DNA of 64,000 nucleotides from the NCBI RefSeq assembly GCF_014349105.1, contig NZ_JACSJI010000008.1, positions 105,497 to 169,496 on the forward strand, in the 5' to 3' direction. This document shows, in pieces, positions 42,298 through 51,017 of this stretch (position 1 is its first letter; the number at the start of each line of letters is the position of its first letter). A model generated the notes under the pieces. It was not told the DNA's origin. It was given only the letters and a program-made list of their open reading frames with translations, and ran no database searches. Origin of the DNA: Caulobacter sp. 17J80-11. Lineage in GTDB: Bacteria; Pseudomonadota; Alphaproteobacteria; Caulobacterales; Caulobacteraceae. The position numbers were made by a program, and so were the translations under genes.

Positions 42298-44220
42298 TCA
42301 GAAGTCGGTCACCAGGGCCGCGGTGTAGCGACGTGGAAACATCGGAAACAGCGCGCCGCCGCCGTTGACGTTCCAGCCGTACTCGTCCGTCACGTTGGTC
42401 ACGCTCAGGCGCAGCGCGGCCCGGGCCTCGCCGATACGGAAGCGATATCGCGCCCCGACGTCGGCGGTGGTGCGTGCGGGGATGTACACACGATTGTCCA
42501 CTCGCGCCGCGCGCTCACCCGAATGGGCCACGCCGAAGTCGACGGACCAGGGCCCGTCGCCGGGACGATAGTCGAGATTGAGCCGCAGAACCCGATCCGT
42601 CTGCCCGATCGGGTCCGGTCCGACGAGGCCGGCCTGCACCGCCTCCCCGGTGACTTCGGGATCCATCAGCACCGCGCCGGCCACGAGATTCAGACCCGGC
42701 GCGAGCGGCCCCGCGACGGACAACTCCAGCCCGCGGTGACGCACGACGCCGATCTCCCCGAACTGGTTGGAGACGCCGAGCGCGACATAGGGCTTTTCGA
42801 CCTCGAAAACGCCGGCCACGACCCGAAGGTCCTCGCGGATGGCGTACCTCAGGCCCACGTCCCGTTGGCGGGTGCGGATGGGTGCGAGAACTTCACCGCG
42901 GTTCGTCGCGTTGTCGGGCGCGACGCCGCTTTCCTCGAGCCCTTCCGTGTAACTGCCGTAGACCGACAGACGCGGGGTGGCGCGCCAGGCCGCGCCGACG
43001 TTGTAGAGCCAGGCCGCCTCCTGCGCCGTGGTCGGAGCCGCGCCGGGTCGGGTCACCGTTTTGGAGTAGACGGTCCGCTGGACGCCCAGGTTGGCTTCGC
43101 CCAGCCCGCGCCAGAACCCGTCATAAGCCAGGCCGGGAGAATACTGGTCCAGCTCGTCACGGGTGCGTGGGCCGAACTGATAGTCGGGCTCGGGCAAGGC
43201 GGCCGGGACGCCGACTTCGGCCATGCCGAACGAGGCGACAGAGGCTCCGCCACGAAGGCTGACCACCGAGCGGCCGCGCAAACTGGCGTGAACGACATGT
43301 CGGCGCGGACCTTCGTCGAACGTTCTGGACACGCGGACCTCGCCGGAAGTCGAGCCGGCCTGTTGGTCCGCGTTCGCGACGATGACGCGATCTCCAAAAT
43401 TCTCCCGGCCGACGTTTCGGAACAGGTCGGCGAAGTTTCGTTCCTGGTCGACCTCGGAGCGGAACAGTCCGGCGCGTACGCGCCAGCCCGGCGCCGGGTC
43501 GACCGCCGCGAGGAGCCCCAAACTCACGAGACCCGCTTCATTGATCGCCCAGTTCTGGCCGTAGAAGTGGATGGGCTCCGCCGTCGGCAGGCCTGCGGCG
43601 GACGGCAGCAGGACCGGCGTGGCGTTGTCGCCGGAAATGTCCAGAGCGGACCAGAAGACACGCACCTGCGCGTTCCGTTCCCCGCGCCAGGTCAAGCCTG
43701 CCGTGCGGCCGAACGTGTCGCCGACATCGCCAGGCGCGATCTCGTTATGGCGGTAACCAAGCCCGAAGTTGACGGACAGCCCGCCGCCGATCGGAAGGTC
43801 GCCGTCCACCTCGCTCCCCCAGCCTTCGTACGGCCCGGCGATCAGGTTCACGCTGAGGGTTTGGCTCGGTCCGCCGCCGCGCAAGGCGTAGTCGACCACG
43901 CCGGTCGGCGCGGGAAAGAGGTAGCCCTGCGCCGTCAGGCCGACGCGCACCGTGCTGCCCTGCACCAGCCGGGTGGAGATCGTGCCGCCCTGGTGGTCGT
44001 AGTAGAGCCCGTCCAGACGCACGTTTCCGGCCTGGATCGGGCTGAAGCCGCGGACCTCCTGGTCGTTGTAGAGGCCTATCCGCTCCGCGCCGATGCTGCG
44101 TCCGAAGGCGTCGCCGGCGCCCACCACGGGATTCTCTTCGGCGCGCTGGGCATAGGCGGGGAAGGCGCAGGCGAGCACGGCGGCGGCAGAGAGCGCGCCA
44201 CGTAGGTACTTCATTGGCAT
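42298..44220 (-). CDS. TonB-dependent outer-membrane receptor
   Basis: 640 residues from ATG 44220 (ATG 44214 also possible), signal peptide ending AYAQ. The plug is present but begins late: LYNDQEVRGFSPIQAGNVRLDGLYYDHQGG. The barrel strands and C-terminus (LSVTNVTDEYGWNVNGGGALFPMFPRRYTAAL...DF) are typical of siderophore-type receptors with final Phe. It probably imports a TonB-dependent ligand. The gene directly upstream (28 bases away) encodes a secreted HbpS/GlcG-like protein, hinting at heme or a related ligand (inference). Confidence 0.9.
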   Translation of the reverse strand: MPMKYLRGALSAAAVLACAFPAYAQRAEENPVVGAGDAFGRSIGAERIGLYNDQEVRGFSPIQAGNVRLDGLYYDHQGGTISTRLVQGSTVRVGLTAQGYLFPAPTGVVDYALRGGGPSQTLSVNLIAGPYEGWGSEVDGDLPIGGGLSVNFGLGYRHNEIAPGDVGDTFGRTAGLTWRGERNAQVRVFWSALDISGDNATPVLLPSAAGLPTAEPIHFYGQNWAINEAGLVSLGLLAAVDPAPGWRVRAGLFRSEVDQERNFADLFRNVGRENFGDRVIVANADQQAGSTSGEVRVSRTFDEGPRRHVVHASLRGRSVVSLRGGASVASFGMAEVGVPAALPEPDYQFGPRTRDELDQYSPGLAYDGFWRGLGEANLGVQRTVYSKTVTRPGAAPTTAQEAAWLYNVGAAWRATPRLSVYGSYTEGLEESGVAPDNATNRGEVLAPIRTRQRDVGLRYAIREDLRVVAGVFEVEKPYVALGVSNQFGEIGVVRHRGLELSVAGPLAPGLNLVAGAVLMDPEVTGEAVQAGLVGPDPIGQTDRVLRLNLDYRPGDGPWSVDFGVAHSGERAARVDNRVYIPARTTADVGARYRFRIGEARAALRLSVTNVTDEYGWNVNGGGALFPMFPRRYTAALVTDF

Positions 44221-44248
44221 GTCAGCTCTGAATTCCACGCGGTCGGGC

Positions 44249-44797
44249 TCAGCCCGCCGCGGCCTCCGCGGCGCGGGCCACCTCGCCGTCGGCCTGGGCG
44301 GAGGCGCCGCTGACGCCGATGGCGCCGACGGTGCGGCCGTCCACGACGATGGGCACGCCGCCCTCGACCGGGATCAGACCGTCGACCGCGAGCGGCCAAA
44401 GGCGGCCGGCGGCGAGGGCTTCTTCCAGAACGCGCGTCTCGCGACCGAAGCGGGCCGAGCTGCGCGCCTTGGCCACCGCCACGTCGGCCGAGCCGTAGCC
44501 GGCGCCGGTCATGCGCACGAAGGCGACGGGTTCGCCGGTCGGCTCCACGATGGAGATGGTGAGCTGCAGGTTGCGCCGACGCGCCTCCGCGATCGCCGCG
44601 GCCATGACGCGCTCGGCCTGCTCGTAGCTGAGCGGCGCGCCGTAGGGAGCGGCCGGCGGCGCGGGCGGACGGGCCGCGGGCGGCGCGGCGGCCGTTCCCG
44701 GCGCACCGGGCGCCGCGGCGGGGGGCGGTGTCTGCGCGACGGCGGTCGAGGTCAGGACAAGGGCGCAGGCTGCGCCGATCAGGGCGGAAGGTCTCAA
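44249..44797 (-). CDS. Secreted heme-binding (HbpS/GlcG, DUF336) family protein
   Basis: 182 residues from TTG 44797 with GGAG upstream. Signal peptide ends STAVAQ, followed by a Pro/Ala-rich linker. The core is LSYEQAERVMAAAIAEARRR, LTISIVEPTGEPVAFVRMTGA, SADVAVAKARSSARFGRET and GGVPIVVDGRTVGAIGVSGA, matching the GlcG/HbpS family. Members bind heme or small ligands. Here it is likely periplasmic and feeds or senses the ligand of the adjacent TonB receptor (inference). Confidence 0.88.
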   Translation of the reverse strand: MRPSALIGAACALVLTSTAVAQTPPPAAAPGAPGTAAAPPAARPPAPPAAPYGAPLSYEQAERVMAAAIAEARRRNLQLTISIVEPTGEPVAFVRMTGAGYGSADVAVAKARSSARFGRETRVLEEALAAGRLWPLAVDGLIPVEGGVPIVVDGRTVGAIGVSGASAQADGEVARAAEAAAG

Positions 44798-44941
44798 GCT
44801 AGGGCTCCGGGGAAAGCGCCGGCGAGGCGGGTGATTGGAGACCTCGCCGCTAGAGCGCTTCGCCGCGCCGCGCCGCCCTGACTTCGCCGACGCCAGTCCC
44901 AATGCGTGAACGCCGTTCGCGCCCCCCCTGTCGAAGGCGGC

Positions 44942-45721
44942 TCAGGCCGCCTCGGGAAGCCACCCCGCGTTGCGGACCACCAGAGCGTAACTGCGGCTGA
45001 CCGGGATCTTGCGCCCGTCGCGCAAGGCCAGCAGCAGGCGATCGCCGTCGCGCTCCCACCCCGCCACCGCCTCCCGGGCCACCCACCAGGAGCGGTGCAC
45101 GCGCATGCCGTCGAGGCAGGCGAGTTCCTCCATCGCCCTGGACATGCTGAGAAGCACCAGGTCGGAGCCGAACGTGGTGTGGACGCGCAGGTAATGGTCC
45201 TCCGCCTCCACCGTCAGAATCTGGCGCCCGAGGCGGCGGGGCAGCCGGTCGAGGAAGCGCCGCAGATCCGCATCGTCGCCCCGGGCGTCGCCCGCCGCGG
45301 GCGCGGAGGCGCGGCCGACGCGGCGGCGCCGCGCCAGCTCCACCACCGCCGCCAGCCCGAGCGTCACCACGGCGACGTTCCCGTACAGGATCGCCAGGTC
45401 CTGAGGCGTGAACGGCCCCTTCCCCCGCACCAACGTCTCGGCCCAGGCGACCACGAACACGGTCGGCGCCGCGGCTGCGAGCGCGCTCGTGATCGTGCCC
45501 GCCACGGGCCGTTCCTGAAGCAGGGCGGCCCTGCGCAGCAGTTCGCGCACGAGGGCGACCTGCGCCCAGCCGAAGAGAAGCACGCCGAACCAGTAGAGGT
45601 GGCGTTCCCCCGCCCCCATTTCCGAGAAGGTGTCGAACGGGCCGATCCGGCCGAACAACAGGGCGATCAGCCCCACCGCCACGAGCTCGTAGGCGAGAGG
45701 ACGCCAGAATTGCGCGCTCAC
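44942..45721 (-). CDS. Membrane-bound LytTR DNA-binding regulator
   Basis: 259 residues from GTG 45721 with GGGGGAG before it. The N-terminal 130 residues have about four helices (LAYELVAVGLIALLFGRIG, LYWFGVLLFGWAQVALV and others). The C-terminal 100 residues are LytTR: LTVEAEDHYLRVHTTFGSDLVLLSMSRAMEEL, DGMRVHRSWWVAREAV, GRKIPVSRSYALVVR. Such proteins sense signals in the membrane and bind DNA directly. It stands upstream of the HbpS-like and TonB receptor genes on the same strand and may control them. Confidence 0.88.
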   Translation of the reverse strand: MSAQFWRPLAYELVAVGLIALLFGRIGPFDTFSEMGAGERHLYWFGVLLFGWAQVALVRELLRRAALLQERPVAGTITSALAAAAPTVFVVAWAETLVRGKGPFTPQDLAILYGNVAVVTLGLAAVVELARRRRVGRASAPAAGDARGDDADLRRFLDRLPRRLGRQILTVEAEDHYLRVHTTFGSDLVLLSMSRAMEELACLDGMRVHRSWWVAREAVAGWERDGDRLLLALRDGRKIPVSRSYALVVRNAGWLPEAA

Positions 45722-45921
45722 AACACTCCCCCGTACCGCTCTCCCGACGCCGAGCCCTGTGGCGTGCGTCCGGTGGCGCAACCTTAGCGAAGCCGCACGG
45801 ACCGGTCGAGCCGAGCGGCCGCGTGGACAAGGACGCCGGTCATGGCCGGCCCCGCGGCCGAGCGCGCCGCGGACTACGAGCGTCTTGCGGCGCCGCCACG
45901 CGCGCGGCGCCTGATCGCCCG

Positions 45922-46620
45922 CTAGTGCCCCATCGCCTTGTGCACGGCCGCCTGTTCGGGGGTCACGGCCGGCGCGGCTTCCGCGGTCGGGACCGCCTTG
46001 GCCTGGGCCCCGTGGTGGAAGCAGGTGACCTTCGGGTTGAAGGGGGCGAACACGCCGTTGGGGTTCTCGCGCCAGATCCACACGTGCTTGTCGTAGTGCG
46101 GCTCGAACATGTGGGCTTCGTCGACCGGGGTCTTGGGGTCGTCGACCATGTGCTCGTAGGCGACGCCGTGGAAGCTGGGCGGCGTCTTGTGGCCGGCCGC
46201 GGTCCAGGCCTTCTCGAACACCAGGTTCTCCAGCGCGACCAGGGCCAGCGTCCCGTCCGCCTGCGGCTCGTAGATCAGCACGCCGGGCTTGAGGAAGTCG
46301 GTGTGGGTGCCCGTGCCGCTCACCCGCGGATTGGGCGGGGCGGTGACCCCCAGCAGGTCGGGGCGGAAGTAGTGGACCCCCATAGCCCCCTGCTCGCCCG
46401 GCAGGCCCATCATCTGGGCCGTCTCGCAGGTGTTCATCGGGTCGCGCACATAGCCGTCGGCCAGCGCCTGGTTCACGTCGCGGTACTTCTCGGCCGACGC
46501 GCGCACGGCGGCGAGGTCCGGCTCGCCCGGGGCCGGCTTGGGATCGTCGGCGGCCGCGGCGGCGCCGGCCAGCGCCAAAGCCAGGCCAGGGGCGAGCAAC
46601 AGGGACGCGGCACGGATCAT
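45922..46620 (-). CDS. Secreted His-rich hypothetical protein
   Basis: 232 residues from ATG 46620, signal peptide ending AAAAADD. The mature protein is notable for many His and aromatic residues (MGVHYFRPDLLG, HMVDD, EAHMFEPHYDKHVWIWRENP, TCFHHGAQAK), which could bind a metal or heme. No family recognised. First gene of a same-strand group with the LytTR, HbpS-like and TonB receptor genes, though 200 bases separate it from the next. Confidence 0.65.
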   Translation of the reverse strand: MIRAASLLLAPGLALALAGAAAAADDPKPAPGEPDLAAVRASAEKYRDVNQALADGYVRDPMNTCETAQMMGLPGEQGAMGVHYFRPDLLGVTAPPNPRVSGTGTHTDFLKPGVLIYEPQADGTLALVALENLVFEKAWTAAGHKTPPSFHGVAYEHMVDDPKTPVDEAHMFEPHYDKHVWIWRENPNGVFAPFNPKVTCFHHGAQAKAVPTAEAAPAVTPEQAAVHKAMGH

Positions 46621-46699
46621 GACGGGCCTCCCTCGAGGGCGGTTCAGCGAAGCTTGCGGGAACGAACCGCTGAGAACTGACGGGGGCGGCGCTCTGGTT

Positions 46700-46861
46700 C
46701 CCTCTCCCGGTCCGGAGAGGGAGGGGCCCGCGCGGCGCAGCCGCGCGGGAGGGTGAGGGATGCGGGAGGGCTCAGGACCTGGCGCCAAGGCCCCCGCGGT
46801 CCGCAACCCCTCATCCTCCCGCGCTGACGCGCGGGCCCCTCCTTCTCCCTCTGGGAGAAGG
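46700..46861. repeat. Repeat family A, facing pair (copy 9)
   Basis: Forward unit CCCTCTCCCGGTCCGGAGAG ... GGGAGGGTGAGGG and reverse unit CCCCTCATCCTCCC ... CCTTCTCCCTCTGGGAGAAGG. It fills most of the gap between 46621 and 47012; the rest holds only the leader of the MFS gene, with no other structure seen. Confidence 0.85.
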
Positions 46862-47012
46862 TTCAGGTGCGCTTGCCCTCCCCCGCCGCTCCAGCTAATC
46901 CTCTCCCGCCGGCCGCCCGAAAATTCTCCCCCTCCGCCCGCGCGACGTCTGTCGCAGCGGCGCCGCCCCGTTCGTCCTCGGGGCCGCCCCCTCGTGTCCA
47001 AGCGAAAGCCCC

Positions 47013-48221
47013 ATGGCCCGCCAATTCCTCAAGACCGCCCTCGTGCTGGGCCTGATCACCGCCGTCGGCCCGTTCGCGGTCGACATGTACCTGTCCGCCC
47101 TGCCCTCGATCGGCGCGTCGCTGAACGCCGACGCCGCGGCCGTGCAGATGACCCTGACCGCCTACTTCCTGACCATCGGGCTTTGCCAGCTGGGCTACGG
47201 GCCGCTGTCGGACATGATCGGGCGCAAGCCGCCGGTCTATGCCGGCCTTATCCTGTTCGCGATCGGCAGCGTCGGCTGCGCGCTGGCCCCCAACGTCGAG
47301 GCGTTGGTCGGCTTCCGCGTGCTGCAGGCGCTGGGCGCCTGCGCCGGCATGGTGGTGCCGCGCGCCGTCGTGCGCGACCTGCACACCGGCCATGAGGCCG
47401 CCCGGCTGATGTCCATGCTGATGCTGGTGGTCAGCATCTCCCCCATCCTGGCGCCCCTGGCGGGCAGCTGGATCATCCAGGCGGTCGGCTGGCGCGCGGT
47501 GTTCTGGACGGTGGCGGCCCTGTCGCTCCTGGGGCTGGGCCTGGCCTGGTTCGCCCTGCCGGAGACCCGGCCGGCCCACGCCCGCGCCGGGTCCAGCTGG
47601 GCCGGCGCGATCGGCGCCTACCGTCAGTTGCTCGTCGATCCGCAGTTCATGGGCCTGACCCTGGTCGGCGGGGTCGGCGTCTCGGCCTTCTTCATCTACC
47701 TGGCCCAGTCGCCCTTCGTGCTGACCGGCGCGTACGGCCTGAGCCCCGTCCAGTACAGCCTGTGCTTCGCGCTGAACGCGGTCGGCTTCTTCGGCGCGGC
47801 CCAGTTCACCGCCCGCCTGGCGCGCCGCTTCGGCATGGCGGCGACCACGCGCGGGGCGGTCGCGGGCTTCGCCGCCACCCTGGTGCTGCTGGCCGCGGTC
47901 ATGGCGCTGGGCGCCCAGCAGCTGTGGGTGATGGCCGCCCTGCTGTTCGTCGCCTACGGCTTCCTGGGCCTGGTGGTGCCGACCACCGCGGTCATCTCCA
48001 TGGAGCCGCACGGCGAGATCGCCGGCGCCGCCTCGGCGCTGATGGGCGCGACCCACCTGTTGGTCGGCGCCGCCCTGATGACGCTGGCCGGCCTGTTCGC
48101 CGACGGGACGCCGCTGCCGATGGTCGTCGCCATCGCGGCGTGCGGGGTGATCGCCCTGCTGATCGCCCTGCCGGTGCTGCGCGCCCCCGCCCGGGCGGAA
48201 GCGCAGGCGGCGGCGGAGTAG
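47013..48221 (+). CDS. Bcr/CflA family multidrug efflux MFS transporter
   Basis: 402 residues with 12 helices. PFAVDMYLSALPSIGASL at the start, GYGPLSDMIGRKPPVYAGL (MFS motif A), RVLQALGACAGMVVPRAVVRDLH and SISPILAPLAGSWI are diagnostic of the Bcr/CflA group. Drug/proton antiport across the inner membrane. Full length. No regulator adjoins it. Confidence 0.93.
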   Translation: MARQFLKTALVLGLITAVGPFAVDMYLSALPSIGASLNADAAAVQMTLTAYFLTIGLCQLGYGPLSDMIGRKPPVYAGLILFAIGSVGCALAPNVEALVGFRVLQALGACAGMVVPRAVVRDLHTGHEAARLMSMLMLVVSISPILAPLAGSWIIQAVGWRAVFWTVAALSLLGLGLAWFALPETRPAHARAGSSWAGAIGAYRQLLVDPQFMGLTLVGGVGVSAFFIYLAQSPFVLTGAYGLSPVQYSLCFALNAVGFFGAAQFTARLARRFGMAATTRGAVAGFAATLVLLAAVMALGAQQLWVMAALLFVAYGFLGLVVPTTAVISMEPHGEIAGAASALMGATHLLVGAALMTLAGLFADGTPLPMVVAIAACGVIALLIALPVLRAPARAEAQAAAE

Positions 48222-48226
48222 GCTTT

Positions 48227-48389
48227 CCCTCTCCCGGTCGGGAGAGGGAGGGACCCGCGTCGCGGAGCGACGTGGGAGGGTGAGGGACACGGGAGCGTGC
48301 AGGATCAGGCGCGCCAAGGCCGCCGCCGGCCCTGACCCCTCATCCTCCCGCGCGTCGCGCGGGCCCCTCCTTCTCCCTCTGGGAGAAGG
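48227..48389. repeat. Repeat family A, facing pair (copy 10)
   Basis: CCCTCTCCCGGTCGGGAGAG ... GGAGGGTGAGGG faces CCCCTCATCCTCCC ... CCTTCTCCCTCTGGGAGAAGG. Nearly the same as the pair at 46700. Starts 6 bases after the MFS stop, so it can act as a terminator. Confidence 0.85.
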
Positions 48390-48424
48390 GAAAGAAGCCG
48401 CGCCCCGGCCGTTTTCTTAGCGCC

Positions 48425-49060
48425 ATGGCCTCGCGCAAGAACCTCTTCGTCCGCCACATCCGCTTCTACGCCTCGGCCCTGCTGGGCGTGGTCGTTTGGC
48501 TGGCGACGCCGGGGCTGGAGCGCGCGCTCAGGCTGGTCCTCGCCGGCGACGTGTTCTTCGCCGCCCACCTGACGGCCATGGGGCTGATGATGGCGCGGGC
48601 CAGGGGCGCGATGTTCATGGACCGCGCCCGGCTGGACGACGACGGCATCGTGCTGATCACCCTGATCACGCTGGCGGTCGTGGGCCTGAGCCTGGGCGCC
48701 ATCTTCGCCCTGCTGAACAGCCCCGAGCGGCCCGGCGCCTTTCGCCTGCTGGTCTCGATCGCCAGCGTGCCGCTGGGCTGGCTGACCCTGCACACGGTCG
48801 GCGCCTTCCACTACGCCCACGCCTACTATTCGAAGCGGCGGCCCGGCGGGTTGGCCTTCCCCGGCACGCCCGAGCCCGGCGCGGTCGACTTCCTCTACTA
48901 CTCGTTCACGGTCGGCATGACCGCCCAGGTCTCCGACGTCAGCGTCGAGACCAGCCCCCTGCGCGCCCTGACCGTCGCCCACGGAATCGTGTCGTTCTTC
49001 GTCAACACGGTGCTGGTGGCGCTGGCGGTGAACATCATCGTGCTGGTGGCGAAGGGGTGA
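48425..49060 (+). CDS. DUF1345 membrane protein
   Basis: 211 residues with about five helices. LVLAGDVFFAAHLTAMGLMMARA, LDDDGIVLITLITLAVVGLS, LTLHTVGAFHYAHAYYSKRRPGGLAFPG, and VDFLYYSFTVGMTAQVSDV, the last being the ion-channel-like DUF1345 hallmark. Inner membrane, function unknown. Full length. Confidence 0.92.
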   Translation: MASRKNLFVRHIRFYASALLGVVVWLATPGLERALRLVLAGDVFFAAHLTAMGLMMARARGAMFMDRARLDDDGIVLITLITLAVVGLSLGAIFALLNSPERPGAFRLLVSIASVPLGWLTLHTVGAFHYAHAYYSKRRPGGLAFPGTPEPGAVDFLYYSFTVGMTAQVSDVSVETSPLRALTVAHGIVSFFVNTVLVALAVNIIVLVAKG

Positions 49061-49061
49061 T

Positions 49062-49248
49062 CCCTCTCCCGGTCGCTACGGGACGTTGCAAGCTTTGCTC
49101 TGCGCTTGAAGTCCGTATGTCCCGACGAAAGTCGGGACCCAGATACATCAGCGACGTCAGTGGGTTTCACCTGGGCCCCGACGTTCGTCGGGGCATACGG
49201 AGTTTTGGCGGCGGCATGTCGCAACAGGCCTCTGGGAGAGGGGTCATT
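49062..49248. repeat. A-family element interrupted by element E
   Basis: TCCCTCTCCCGGTCG (49062-49076) matches the start of copy 10, and CTCTGGGAGAGGGGTCAT (ends 49248) is A-like. Between them lies element E: CCGTATGTCCCGACGAAAGTC ... GTCGGGGCATACGG (49113-49201), inverted arms of about 30 bases with mismatches. This looks like one repeat inserted into another. Confidence 0.7.
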
Positions 49249-50251
49249 CGCCCAGCGTGCGGTCGAAGAACGCCACCACCTGCCTGTTGAACGACTTGTG
49301 GAACGCCGTGCGGTCGAAGCCCTCGGGGTCGCGGCACAGCATGGGCGGCAGCAGCACGCCGGCCGGCCCGCACGGGGCCAGAAAGGCGAAGTGACCGGCC
49401 CGCATGACGGTGTGGAACTCCGCCTCCGGCAGCTGGTCGCGCACCAGGCCGGCGTTGGTGGCCGTCGGCACGGAGGTGTCGGCCGCGCCGGTCCACAGCT
49501 GCACCGGCGCCCTCACGTTCTTCAGGCCGTCCGGCGCGAAGGCGAAGCCGACGCCCGGCGCCGCCACCACCGCGGCGCGGACGCGCGCGTCGTGGGTCCA
49601 GCTCTGCGGCGCCGTAAGGTCCGGCTTCATCAGCTGGCAGGCGAACTCCGGCGTCTGGCGGCAGTGCGCCGCGATGCTGGCCAGGTCCGGCGTGCCGCCG
49701 GCCACGATCAGCGCCGTCGTGCCGCCGGCCGAGAAGCCGAACACGCCCACCCGGGCCGGGTCCAGCCGGGCGCGGTCCTTCCAGGCGCCCAGCAGGAAGT
49801 CGTTGACCCGCACCACCTGGCGGGCGCGGTCGGGGAACCAGGCGGCCGTGCCGACCGCGCTCTGGTCCTGGTAGTTGTCGCCCGGGTGCATGGGCGCGGC
49901 GACGACATAGCCGGCCTCGGCCAGGGCGAGCGCGGTGTCGATATGGCTGACCGGGCCGGCGCCGGTGCCGTGGGTGATCACCACCAGCGGGTGGGCGCCC
50001 GGCGCGACCGCCCCGCCCGGGGCCAGCCGCGCGAAGCCCGTCCCCATCCAGGTCAGCTTCGGCTTCGCCTCGGTCGGATAGTACAGCGTCACCGGAACGG
50101 CGGCGTGGCCCGGGTCGGGGGCCAGCACCCGGGTCATGCCGACCGGCGTCTGCGGCGTGCGCGCGCTCAGCAGCAGGCTCGCGGCCAGGCTGGCGACGGC
50201 CAGGACGACGAGCGCCAGCGCGGCGCCGACCAGCTTCAGAACAAGCTTCAT
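49244..50251 (-). CDS. Secreted/anchored alpha/beta hydrolase (PAF-AH/dienelactone-like)
   Basis: 335 residues. N-terminal helix LVLKLVGAALALVVLAVASLAASLLL anchors or exports it. VVITHGTGAGPVSH forms the oxyanion region, VGVFGFSAGGTTALIV carries the nucleophile Ser (GFSAG), and GHFAFLAPCGP the His. Likely an esterase acting in the periplasm. ATG 50251 is joined to the upstream TetR gene (TGATG), so the pair is one operon under the TetR operator. Confidence 0.9.
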   Translation of the reverse strand: MKLVLKLVGAALALVVLAVASLAASLLLSARTPQTPVGMTRVLAPDPGHAAVPVTLYYPTEAKPKLTWMGTGFARLAPGGAVAPGAHPLVVITHGTGAGPVSHIDTALALAEAGYVVAAPMHPGDNYQDQSAVGTAAWFPDRARQVVRVNDFLLGAWKDRARLDPARVGVFGFSAGGTTALIVAGGTPDLASIAAHCRQTPEFACQLMKPDLTAPQSWTHDARVRAAVVAAPGVGFAFAPDGLKNVRAPVQLWTGAADTSVPTATNAGLVRDQLPEAEFHTVMRAGHFAFLAPCGPAGVLLPPMLCRDPEGFDRTAFHKSFNRQVVAFFDRTLGE

Positions 50252-50832
50252 CACCCCACCCCATCCGTCTGATTTGTCAGAAGACTTTCGAACGCCGTGG
50301 CCATGGACGCGTCATAGCTGGCGCGAAACTGCGCCTCGCTCGCGAACCGCCGGGCCCGCTGCATGGAGACCAGCCCCTGGGCCAGGGCGGACAGCAAGAG
50401 CGCCACCTCCAGCGCCGGGGCCGGGCGCATCCGCCCCCGCCCCTGCGCCGCCTCGACCTTCGCCATCATCAGGCCGAACACCGGCGAGCGGTTCGCGTCC
50501 TCGGGAAAGGTGCGCGCCTTGCGGGCGGGCAGCAGAAACGTGGCGTCGAACTTGTGCGGCTGCTCCAGGGCGAAGTCGCGGTAAGCGCCGATCAGCCGCG
50601 TGAGCCACTCGACCGGATCGTCGGTGTCGATCGCCAGCGCGATCGCCTCCCAGGCCTGAAAGCCGTCGTCCATCAGGGCGTCGACCAGGGCGTCCTTGTC
50701 GGGAAAGTGCCGGTAGATGGCCATGGCCGACATGCCGGCGCGCCGCCCCACTTCGCGGATCGACAGGCCCTCCAGCCCTTCGCTTTCGAAGAGCGCGCGG
50801 GCGGCGGCGAACAGGCGGTCGCGGGCGGTCAT
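50251..50832 (-). CDS. TetR family transcriptional regulator
   Basis: 193 residues from ATG 50832; a GTG at 50847 lies in the operator and is less likely. DRLFAAARALFESEGLEGLSIREVGRRAGMSAMAIYRHFPDKDALV is the TetR helix-turn-helix. The rest is the helical ligand domain, including FDATFLLPARKARTFPED. A perfect inverted repeat begins 4 bases upstream. It should repress itself and the hydrolase gene. Confidence 0.95.
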   Translation of the reverse strand: MTARDRLFAAARALFESEGLEGLSIREVGRRAGMSAMAIYRHFPDKDALVDALMDDGFQAWEAIALAIDTDDPVEWLTRLIGAYRDFALEQPHKFDATFLLPARKARTFPEDANRSPVFGLMMAKVEAAQGRGRMRPAPALEVALLLSALAQGLVSMQRARRFASEAQFRASYDASMATAFESLLTNQTDGVG

Positions 50833-50835
50833 GCG

Positions 50836-50865
50836 TACACCGTACACGGGGCTGTGTACGGTGTA
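50836..50865. promoter_or_regulatory. TetR operator, perfect 12-bp inverted repeat
   Basis: TACACCGTACAC (50836-50847), spacer GGGGCT, GTGTACGGTGTA (50854-50865). The repeat is exact and directly abuts the TetR coding start, which makes autoregulation by the TetR protein very likely. Confidence 0.85.
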
Positions 50866-50891
50866 AACACGCCTGTCGACCGCCCACCACT

Positions 50892-50997
50892 CGTCACCCT
50901 CGGGCTTGTCCCGAGGGCCCAGTCATCCGGTGCGCGAAGTCTTCAGGACTGAGTGCGAGCTGAACACTGGGCCCTCGGGACAAGCCCGAGGGTGACG
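50892..50997. repeat. Repeat family C, copy 1
   Basis: Two 31-base arms, CGTCACCCTCGGGCTTGTCC and onward to GGGCCCAG, and their exact reverse complement at the right end, around a 43-base centre. Each arm also contains the smaller hairpin CCCTCGGG...CCCGAGGG. Confidence 0.9.
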
Positions 50998-51017
50998 GAC
51001 CTCGGACCCCTGCGGTG

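Noticed and set aside
42523..44205. 560-codon plus-strand frame opposite the TonB receptor
   Set aside because: The receptor is clearly coding on the minus strand; the antisense frame has no recognisable domain.
45842..45925. 27-codon ORF starting MAGPAAERAADYERLAAP
   Set aside because: Too short and Ala/Arg-rich, without conservation evidence; its end overlaps the neighbouring gene on the other strand.
46621..47012. Possible ncRNA genes in the gap before the Bcr/CflA gene
   Set aside because: The structure there is explained by a facing pair of A repeats; no tRNA or other RNA pattern is visible.
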